From an uncultured Clostridia bacterium (GTDB taxonomy: Bacteria; Bacillota; Clostridia; TANB77; CAG-508): DNA of 5,242 nucleotides. Below are positions 1 to 4,219 of this stretch, piece by piece (positions within the stretch are counted from its first letter, which is position 1; each line of letters begins with the position of its first letter). The DNA lies in contig CANRFS010000094.1 in the NCBI GenBank assembly GCA_947629965.1, positions 1 to 5,242 on the forward strand, in the 5' to 3' direction. Under the pieces are notes generated by a model. That model had not been told where the DNA came from. It saw only the letters and a program-made list of their open reading frames with translations, and did no database searches. The position numbers and the translations under genes were made by a program.

Positions 1-36
1 TAGATTTGGTCTTTTTTGAAAAAAAGACCAAATCTA
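1..36. repeat. AT-rich perfect palindrome at the window edge
   Basis: Positions 1-16 are the exact reverse complement of 21-36, giving a 16-bp stem around a 4-nt loop; the outer half reads TAGATTTGGTC. It may extend beyond the left edge. On the plus strand no T-run follows the stem (the next bases are GTCCGTCC), so it is not a canonical terminator in that direction. On the minus strand the bases after it lie outside the window. It could be a terminator for an unseen gene to the left, or a small repeat. The T and A runs lie inside the stem, which is unusual for a terminator. Confidence 0.6.
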
Positions 37-60
37 GTCCGTCCAAAAAAAGAAAAAAAG

Positions 61-96
61 AAAAATGCCCTATATATAAAAAAATGTCCTATGTGT
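61..96. repeat. Imperfect direct repeat, two 17-nt units
   Basis: The segments at 61-77 (AAAAATGCCCTATATAT) and 80-96 (AAAAATGTCCTATGTGT) match at all but three positions, two nucleotides apart. Only the second unit forms the rnpB terminator stem, because only it is followed by GGACAT. The arrangement looks like a local duplication of the terminator's left arm, but short A/T-rich matches of this kind also arise by chance. Confidence 0.4.
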
Positions 97-106
97 GGAC
101 ATTTTT
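78..106 (-). terminator. Rho-independent terminator of rnpB
   Basis: Positions 81-89 (AAAATGTCC) pair with 97-105 (GGACATTTT) around a 7-nt loop. Read on the minus strand the GGACAT arm runs directly into a T-tract, the complement of the A-run at 78-84. It begins 6 nt after the last P1 base of the RNase P RNA, where a terminator is expected. The flanking A and T runs are nearly symmetrical, so it could also stop transcription coming from the left. Confidence 0.8.
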
Positions 107-111
107 ATTTT

Positions 112-454
112 AAGTAAATCTATAAGCCGGGTTCTGTTTAAAACAGCCATTTATCTAGGATATATATTACTATATATCTCAAGCCACCAATTTAAGAAGA
201 CGACGAGCAGTCTTGACCTTCTTATGTTTAGGTGTTGCTCCAGATGGGGTTTACATAGTCCAAATATGTCACCATATCTGCGGTAAGCTCTTACCTCACC
301 TTTTCACCCTTACCTTCAATAAGGCGGTTATTTTCTGTTGCACTTTCCTTAAGGTTTCCCTTACTGGACGTTATCCAGCATCATTGCTCTGTGGAGCCCG
401 GACTTTCCTCATGTAGGACCTTGCGATATCTACACGCGACTGTTCAATTTACTC
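112..454 (-). ncRNA. rnpB: RNase P RNA (type A)
   Basis: This is the catalytic RNA of ribonuclease P, which with the RnpA protein removes 5' leaders from pre-tRNAs. On the minus strand the 5' universal block GAGGAAAGTCCGGGCTCCAC lies at 410-391, and the 3' block ACAGAACCCGGCTTATA at 137-121; together they build helix P4 and its surroundings. Further support comes from pairing: P1 is 447-454 with 112-119, P2 is 438-443 with 143-148, and the P6 pseudoknot pairs GAGCA (389-385) with TGCTC (209-205) in the P17 loop. P6 is diagnostic of type A and absent from Bacillus type B. The GGU that binds the tRNA CCA end is at 188-186 in L15. Length is about 343 nt, normal for a compact type A RNA. A promoter (462-490) and a terminator (78-106) frame the gene, so it is an independent transcription unit. 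The exact ends are inferred from P1 and the promoter spacing. Confidence 0.97.
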
Positions 455-461
455 TTATTAT

Positions 462-490
462 ATTTTAATCTTTTTTTACTAAAAAGTCAA
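462..490 (-). promoter_or_regulatory. Sigma-A type promoter of rnpB
   Basis: On the minus strand, TTGACT (490-485) is followed by a 17-nt spacer and TAAAAT (467-462). Seven nucleotides later comes G454, the first base of P1, so the predicted start of transcription matches the expected 5' end of the RNA. A TATAAT lies slightly downstream (463-458), but with a 21-nt spacer it fits less well. The promoter sits just after the lipoprotein gene's stop codon, so rnpB does not depend on read-through. Confidence 0.8.
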
Positions 491-516
491 TAATTGCTTA
501 ATTGAAGGAGCTGATT

Positions 517-1449
517 TTAAAGTGTATTAATACTTTCCATTAGGTTTTTATATTTTATATAGAACATTTTTTTATCTTTATATCCTAATGAATTTTGTAG
601 TTCTTTTATTAATACATATGTTTTATTAACTTTATATTCTTTGTCTTTCATATACTCCATATCGTTTATTAAATTATTAAATGTTTCTTCACTTTCAGAT
701 ATATTTGTTTGTATTTCTGTCCAATTATCTTGTTCGACAAGTGAATACGCATTTATGACATAAGATTTTACTTGTTTTATATTTTGCGTGCTATTTTCTG
801 CGGATATACTATTTTCAATTTTAGGTATAAATGAATATAGTTTTGCAAGATTTGTTAATGTTTCAGGCTTTTTTTCATCTTTTATACTTAAAATACTGTC
901 ATCTAGTGCACTACTAAATCCCAATATATTATCATTATTTACATTTAACGTAGATAAATCTAATATAACTACTCCCCATGCTTCATTTATTATTTCTATT
1001 TCATTTTTAATGCTTTTCCAGTCTATATCATTTTCATCTGATTCTAAAACTGATTTAGGTTCCATTTTAGTTGTTGTTATATTACTTTTATTGCTCTCAC
1101 TTCCCGATTGATTTTGGCTATTAGACTGTTCTTGTTGTCCCTCAGATTCAGGTCCACTACTTCCGCTTCCACCTGATGATTCTCCACCACTACTTGAACT
1201 TTCTCCAGATGATCCGCTTGATGATTTTTGTCCTAGAGAAATTTCCTCTGAAGTAATTGTATAATTCTGCAATGATATATTGTTTAATTTATTTAATATA
1301 TTAATAATTTTCGTATCTAAATAATTTAACTCCTGAGTTATTTTTGATTTAACATCATCTATATTTGTTTGATTATCACATCCTGTTAAACCTAATATAA
1401 CTGTTAATAATAAAGTAAGCAATAAAAAAATTGTAATAATTTTTTTCAT
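517..1449 (-). CDS. Putative lipoprotein with Ser/Gly/Glu-rich linker, function unknown
   Basis: A 310-residue protein that I cannot assign to a named family. It begins MKK, followed by a hydrophobic stretch (about 4-20) and the lipobox LTGC with Cys24, so it should be exported, lipidated and anchored on the outer face of the membrane. Residues about 25-65 look helical. A low-complexity spacer of about 50 residues (about 75-125), almost only Ser, Gly, Glu, Gln and Asn, follows. The C-terminal part (about 140-310) is charged and predicted by eye to be mostly helical, with conserved-looking Trp residues and no Cys. I chose the ATG at 1449 over an in-frame GTG at 1458, because that GTG lies inside the ribosome binding site AAGGTG (1461-1456) placed 6 nt before the ATG. 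It is transcribed alone, away from the gene at 1567 and towards rnpB. A binding or surface-scaffold role is possible, but nothing in the sequence shows it. Confidence 0.85.
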   Translation of the reverse strand: MKKIITIFLLLTLLLTVILGLTGCDNQTNIDDVKSKITQELNYLDTKIINILNKLNNISLQNYTITSEEISLGQKSSSGSSGESSSSGGESSGGSGSSGPESEGQQEQSNSQNQSGSESNKSNITTTKMEPKSVLESDENDIDWKSIKNEIEIINEAWGVVILDLSTLNVNNDNILGFSSALDDSILSIKDEKKPETLTNLAKLYSFIPKIENSISAENSTQNIKQVKSYVINAYSLVEQDNWTEIQTNISESEETFNNLINDMEYMKDKEYKVNKTYVLIKELQNSLGYKDKKMFYIKYKNLMESINTL

Positions 1450-1455
1450 TATAAT

Positions 1456-1461
1456 CACCTT
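1456..1461 (-). promoter_or_regulatory. Ribosome binding site that fixes the lipoprotein start
   Basis: AAGGTG on the minus strand, 6 nt upstream of the ATG at 1449-1447. It contains the upstream in-frame GTG (1458-1456), which is therefore very unlikely to be the initiation codon. The true N-terminus is then MKKII, a typical start for a lipoprotein signal peptide. Confidence 0.75.
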
Positions 1462-1477
1462 GGAATATTATTTCCAA
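1460..1477. repeat. Short dyad TTGGAA-N6-TTCCAA in divergent promoter region
   Basis: TTGGAA at 1460-1465 and TTCCAA at 1472-1477 form a perfect 6-bp inverted repeat. It lies between the predicted -35 of the plus-strand gene (1482) and the lipoprotein ribosome binding site, and touches the latter by two bases. It could be an operator or a small hairpin in the lipoprotein leader; 6-bp dyads also arise by chance in AT-rich DNA. Confidence 0.4.
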
Positions 1478-1481
1478 TATA

Positions 1482-1510
1482 TTGACATTTATTCTCTTGT
1501 ATAACATTAT
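1482..1510 (+). promoter_or_regulatory. Candidate promoter of the 94-residue protein gene
   Basis: A perfect -35 TTGACA (1482-1487), a 17-nt spacer and CATTAT (1505-1510, four of six matches to TATAAT). Transcription would start near 1517, leaving a leader of about 50 nt before the GTG at 1567. On the other strand a TATAAT (1511-1506) overlaps this -10 and could serve the divergent lipoprotein gene, but it has no recognisable -35. Confidence 0.5.
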
Positions 1511-1554
1511 AAATAATTGAAATACTATTTTTATATATTGAAAATGTCTTAAAT

Positions 1555-1559
1555 GGAGG
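1555..1559 (+). promoter_or_regulatory. Ribosome binding site supporting a GTG start
   Basis: GGAGG with 7 nt to the GTG at 1567-1569. This near-ideal spacing makes the non-ATG start believable; the reading frame contains no ATG near its beginning. Confidence 0.75.
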
Positions 1560-1566
1560 TTTAGTT

Positions 1567-1851
1567 GTGAGTGTAATAGTTAATTTATACAGTAAAAAAG
1601 CTAATGAAATTTACAATTTTTTAAAAAAATTTTCTCCAAATGAACATTTAGATGATAAAAATTTATTAGAGTGGAAAAAAGAATATGATAATCCTATAGA
1701 GATTGCCGATATTGTCGGTGTTTTTATAGATAATAATGATAAATTTGACATTAATATGTGGATTAGTTTAGATAAAGACTTTTTTGTAAATATAACCGAT
1801 CATAACTCAGACCAAATAATAAGATACCTGTTTGAAAGGTATCCTTATTAA
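1567..1851 (+). CDS. Small conserved-looking protein of unknown function (94 aa)
   Basis: A complete frame with a GTG start, a strong GGAGG ribosome binding site and its own candidate promoter. It is the only plus-strand gene in the window. The product has no signal peptide, membrane segment or Cys, so it should be a small soluble cytoplasmic domain. An N-terminal beta-strand (VIVNLY) is followed by a probable helix (about 10-21), a charged region with LEWKKEYDNPIEIADIV (about 34-50), an acidic turn DNNDKFD, and the sequence INMWISLDKDFFVNI (about 62-76); the C-terminus is a helix ending ERYPY. The alternating hydrophobic pattern suggests a small alpha/beta fold. It vaguely resembles small hypothetical proteins of low-GC clostridia, but I cannot name a family or function. 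It is unlikely to be a shadow ORF: no reading frame of comparable quality lies opposite, and the start signals are good. Confidence 0.8.
   Translation: MSVIVNLYSKKANEIYNFLKKFSPNEHLDDKNLLEWKKEYDNPIEIADIVGVFIDNNDKFDINMWISLDKDFFVNITDHNSDQIIRYLFERYPY
1818..1849. terminator. Shared hairpin between convergent genes
   Basis: AATAAGATACC (1818-1828) pairs with GGTATCCTTATT (1838-1849), an 11-bp stem with one bulged C and a 9-nt loop. The hairpin covers the last eleven or so codons of the plus-strand gene. On the plus strand a T-rich stretch follows at 1855-1873, rather far from the stem. On the minus strand the stem starts 4 nt after the zinc-ribbon gene's stop codon and is followed by TTATTATTT. 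It probably acts as a bidirectional terminator, though neither T-tract is ideal. Confidence 0.55.
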
Positions 1852-1853
1852 GT

Positions 1854-2318
1854 CTATTCTTTATTATTTTTTTGTTGTAATTCTTCTTTTACAATTTCTG
1901 CCTCTTTTTCATTTTGTGGAGATATTTCAGAATGTTCTAATTTTTCTTCTGCTTGTTCGAAAACAGTTTTTTCATTTGTTTGTCTTTCACCGCATTTTGG
2001 ACAAAAATTTGCCTCTTTTTCTATTTCTGCATAGCAGTTTTCGCATTGCTTTTTATTGTTTAAAAATAATATCTCTTTTCTTGCATCTTCTATTTCTCTA
2101 GTTATTTTGTCTATTTTTATGCAGCTTCTTTTTATCGGTTTTTCTATATCTATATTTTCTTCCCTTACATGATTTTCGTAAATCTTTCTGCCAATTGATT
2201 TATAAATTTCACTTATTTCTTGTTTGTTTTCTGCTATTTTCATTTTCAATTTTGCTTCTTTTGTAATTTTATATGTTGTTTCGGTTGTCTTTTTTCCTAA
2301 ATAATTTAAAAATCCCAT
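1854..2318 (-). CDS. Zinc-ribbon protein with coiled-coil N-terminus, function unknown
   Basis: A 154-residue cytoplasmic protein. The N-terminal part (about 10-85) is highly charged and helical, with heptad-like spacing suggesting a coiled coil. A short zinc ribbon follows: Cys92-x2-Cys95 and Cys106-x2-Cys109, the latter as NFCPKCG, the usual knuckle of the small zinc-ribbon domains found at the ends of many bacterial proteins. The tail (113-154) is Glu/Gln/Lys-rich and probably disordered. There is no signal peptide, membrane segment or catalytic motif. The start at 2318 has AGGAGG (2331-2325 region) about 7 nt upstream. Proteins with this order (MGF start, helical region, C-terminal CPKCG ribbon) are common in Bacillota and lack a defined role. 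It lies downstream of gpsA on the same strand, 135 nt away, and meets the plus-strand gene tail to tail with only 2 nt between stop codons. Confidence 0.88.
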   Translation of the reverse strand: MGFLNYLGKKTTETTYKITKEAKLKMKIAENKQEISEIYKSIGRKIYENHVREENIDIEKPIKRSCIKIDKITREIEDARKEILFLNNKKQCENCYAEIEKEANFCPKCGERQTNEKTVFEQAEEKLEHSEISPQNEKEAEIVKEELQQKNNKE

Positions 2319-2338
2319 TTGGTTTCCTCCTTCAAAAC

Positions 2339-2403
2339 TTGAAAAGTTTCGTATTTCAAGCTATTAGCTCTTTAACTTGATGCTTAGATCATTAACTTTT
2401 CAA
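2339..2403 (-). other. Folded region between gpsA and the zinc-ribbon gene
   Basis: TTGAAAAGTT (2339-2348) and AACTTTTCAA (2394-2403) are perfect 10-bp complements enclosing about 45 nt. Smaller pairs lie inside: TCAAG (2356-2360) with CTTGA (2376-2380), and GCT-ATT-AGC (2360-2368, sharing one base with the former). In the minus-strand transcript this lies after the gpsA stop and ends about 10 nt before the zinc-ribbon ribosome binding site. No T-tract follows, so it does not look like a gpsA terminator; it could be a structured leader. It matches no riboswitch class I recognise. A-T pairs dominate, so it may be weak. Confidence 0.35.
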
Positions 2404-2453
2404 TTTTTACTTTTAATTATTAATTAGTTTAACCAAATTTAGACTTTTCTATT

Positions 2454-3443
2454 CTAATCTTCTTGTTTTCTTTCTCGTGTCATAAGTTGCATTACTGCAG
2501 TTTTAGGATCTAAATTATTATACAAAATATCATAAATGCTTCTAACTATTGGCATTTCTATATCATATTTTTTTGAAAGTTCATACGCAATTTCTATATT
2601 GTCTATTGCTTCAATTGTCATACCTATTTCTTGTTTTGCTTCTTCTATTGTTTTTCCTTGACCTATAAGCATTCCCGCTCTTCTATTTCTACTGTGATTG
2701 CTTAAACAAGTTACAATTAAATCGCCAAGTCCTGTTAAGCCATAAATAGTTTTTACGTCTCCTCCCATTTTTACACTTAATTTTGCCATTTCTGAAAGTC
2801 CTCTTGTTAGAAGTGCTGCAAATGTATTATCTCCTAATTTTAGTCCTACAATTGTTCCTGCACAAAAAGCAATTATGTTTTTTAATGCACCTCCAAGTTC
2901 TGCTCCCTTAATGTCATTTGATGTATATATTCTTAGCTCTTCATTCATAAAAGTATTTTGCACATTGTCTAAAACGTCTTGATATTTTGATGCTATTACT
3001 AGTGCAGTAGGAATTCCTATAGATACTTCCTCTGCATGACTTGGTCCTGAAAGTCCACCAATTTTTGAATTTGGTAATTCCTCTTCTACTACTTCATTTA
3101 ATGTATATAAGGTTTCTTTTTCAAATCCTTTTGAACAAATTATAATTTGCTGATTTGTTACATATTTTTTAAATTTAGATACTGTCTCTCTTACCGCTTT
3201 AGATGGAGTTACAATCAAAATCATTTCTGAATCTTTTATCGCGCTTTCAAAATCTGTTACACAAACAATCCCCTTTGGTACATGTACATTTGGTAAAAAC
3301 ATACATTTTCTTTCATTATTTATTAAATCAGCTTCTTCTTGTTTGTATGACCATATTTTTATATTATGTCCCATTTTTGCTAGATGGATTCCTAATGCTA
3401 CTCCCCAGCTACCGCTTCCTATTATACAAATATTTTTATTCAT
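2454..3443 (-). CDS. gpsA: Glycerol-3-phosphate dehydrogenase [NAD(P)+], GpsA
   Basis: Reduces dihydroxyacetone phosphate to sn-glycerol 3-phosphate with NAD(P)H in the cytoplasm, supplying the backbone for phospholipid synthesis. The 329-residue length is typical. The N-terminal Rossmann fold shows the dinucleotide motif GSGSWGVAL (9-17) and VTPSKAVRE (78-86), then SKGFEKE (104-110) and the family signature LSGPSHAEEV (131-140). The helical C-terminal domain carries ELGGALKNIIA (182-192) with the catalytic-type Lys188, GLTGLGDLIVTC (235-246) and the substrate-phosphate-binding segment NHSRNRRAG (249-257). All key residues are present; the only deviation is Ser for Ala in the usual GAGSWG. 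The ATG at 3443 has GAAAGGA with 7 nt spacing. It follows plsY, whose enzyme uses its product, after a 158-nt gap holding a long hairpin. It may be read from the der-plsY transcript and also from a weak candidate promoter in the gap (3543-3572). Confidence 0.97.
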   Translation of the reverse strand: MNKNICIIGSGSWGVALGIHLAKMGHNIKIWSYKQEEADLINNERKCMFLPNVHVPKGIVCVTDFESAIKDSEMILIVTPSKAVRETVSKFKKYVTNQQIIICSKGFEKETLYTLNEVVEEELPNSKIGGLSGPSHAEEVSIGIPTALVIASKYQDVLDNVQNTFMNEELRIYTSNDIKGAELGGALKNIIAFCAGTIVGLKLGDNTFAALLTRGLSEMAKLSVKMGGDVKTIYGLTGLGDLIVTCLSNHSRNRRAGMLIGQGKTIEEAKQEIGMTIEAIDNIEIAYELSKKYDIEMPIVRSIYDILYNNLDPKTAVMQLMTRERKQED

Positions 3444-3476
3444 TTATTTTTCCTTTCTTATAAATTGTTGTTTGAG

Positions 3477-3537
3477 CGTCTGGACGTGAGGAAAAAATTT
3501 ATTTCGCAGAAATGGGATTTTTTCCTCCGTCCTAGCG
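3477..3537. repeat. Long imperfect hairpin between plsY and gpsA
   Basis: The outer arms GGACG-T-GAGGAAAAAAT (3482-3498) and ATTTTTTCCTC-CGTCC (3517-3532) pair over 16 bp with one bulged T (3487). After a small internal loop (TT against GGG), an inner helix ATTTC (3501-3505) with GAAAT (3509-3513) closes a 3-nt GCA loop. Outside, GC (3477-3478) and CT (3480-3481) pair with AG (3534-3535) and CG (3536-3537) with single-base bulges, about 25 bp in all. No T-tract follows on either strand, so this is not a canonical terminator. A palindromic repeat element (MITE or REP-like) or an RNA leader/processing hairpin are the main possibilities. I see no clear target-site duplication and no second full copy in the window. 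Confidence 0.7.
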
Positions 3538-3542
3538 AATTG

Positions 3543-3572
3543 ATTACAATGAATTCAAAATCCAACTTCCAA
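3543..3572 (-). promoter_or_regulatory. Weak candidate promoter for gpsA
   Basis: On the minus strand TTGGAA (3572-3567), an 18-nt spacer and TGTAAT (3548-3543, five of six matches). Transcription would begin near 3536, the base of the long hairpin, so that hairpin would form the very 5' end of a gpsA leader. The -35 matches at only four of six positions, and AT-rich DNA gives such matches by chance. Confidence 0.3.
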
Positions 3573-3601
3573 ACACCAAACACAATTATACAACCAACGA
3601 T

Positions 3602-4216
3602 TTATTTCTTAAAACTTAATTTATTTTCAGTTCCATTTTTTATTCTTTTTATATTCTCTCTGTGATTAAATATAACTAATAACGCAATAAGTATACTAAT
3701 AATAATAGCTTTTATATCAACTTCAGCCATAAATATAGTTAATATTGGATAAAGAATAGCTGATAATATTGAACCTACAGATACCATTTTCGTAGCTGCT
3801 ATTAATATTATTGCAAATATTAAGCATATTAGACCAATTTTCCAATTTAATGTTATTAAAATTCCTAACGATGTTGCAACGCCTTTTCCACCTCTAAATT
3901 CAAAAAATATTGGAAATGTATGTCCAAGTATTGCAAAGAATCCAGCTAAGTATTTTAATAATTCTACGTCTACATCCATCCAAATTTCGCCTGCAATAAT
4001 TGCTATTAAAACTGCGATAACTCCTTTTAAAATATCACATAATAACGTTAGCAAAGCAACATTCTTTCCTACTGTTCGAAGTACATTTGTTGCTCCTGCA
4101 TTTCCACTTCCCTTTTCTCTTACATCAAATCCTGCAAATTTTTTACTAAATATAACCGAAAAGCTTATACTTCCTATAAAATAAGCAATTATAGAAACTG
4201 CAAAATATACCGCCAT
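3602..4216 (-). CDS. plsY: Acyl-phosphate:glycerol-3-phosphate acyltransferase, PlsY
   Basis: Integral membrane enzyme that transfers the acyl group of acyl phosphate (made by PlsX) to position 1 of glycerol 3-phosphate, giving lysophosphatidate. The 204 residues match the family length. Several hydrophobic membrane segments are visible (about 3-25, 52-76, 88-104, 117-141, 145-183). The three conserved cytoplasmic motifs are present: GSGNAGATN (36-44), LGHTFPIFFEFRGGKGVAT (97-115) with the acyl-phosphate-binding Gly-rich loop, and NHRENIKRIKNGTE (184-197). The first motif is more often GSGNPGATN, so residue 40 is Ala in place of Pro. The start ATG at 4216 is preceded by AGGAGG (4230-4225) at 8 nt. 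This site lies over the last codons of der, and the gap to der's stop is 3 nt, so translation is probably coupled. GpsA, encoded next, supplies its acceptor substrate. Confidence 0.97.
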   Translation of the reverse strand: MAVYFAVSIIAYFIGSISFSVIFSKKFAGFDVREKGSGNAGATNVLRTVGKNVALLTLLCDILKGVIAVLIAIIAGEIWMDVDVELLKYLAGFFAILGHTFPIFFEFRGGKGVATSLGILITLNWKIGLICLIFAIILIAATKMVSVGSILSAILYPILTIFMAEVDIKAIIISILIALLVIFNHRENIKRIKNGTENKLSFKK

Positions 4217-4219
4217 TTA

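Noticed and set aside
95..416. Two overlapping plus-strand reading frames (63 and 67 codons)
   Set aside because: They lie antisense to the RNase P RNA, whose conserved blocks explain the sequence, and they have no good ribosome binding site.
788..1111. A 107-codon plus-strand frame
   Set aside because: It is opposite the lipoprotein gene; its hydrophobic and Ser/Leu-rich translation is what the reverse complement of the Ser/Glu/Asp/Lys-rich gene produces.
1090..1230. Ser/Gly-rich stretch as a DNA tandem repeat
   Set aside because: The codons vary (TCA, TCT, AGT, TCC types mixed) and no exact unit repeats, so it is low-complexity protein coding rather than a true tandem repeat.
1447..1458. 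GTG at 1458 as the lipoprotein start
   Set aside because: It falls within the AAGGTG ribosome binding site; the ATG at 1449 has correct spacing and gives a standard MKK signal peptide.
1832..2101. An 89-codon plus-strand frame with Leu/Phe-rich, membrane-like translation
   Set aside because: It is antisense to the Lys/Glu-rich zinc-ribbon protein, whose Lys and Glu codons read as Phe, Leu and Ser on the other strand.
3477..3537. Long hairpin as a Rho-independent terminator of plsY
   Set aside because: No T-tract follows the stem on the minus strand; the bases after it are AGACGCTCAAAC.
3203..3665. Two plus-strand frames (86 and 66 codons) across gpsA and the gpsA-plsY gap
   Set aside because: They lie opposite gpsA and the end of plsY or span the hairpin, and show no start signals or recognisable domain.
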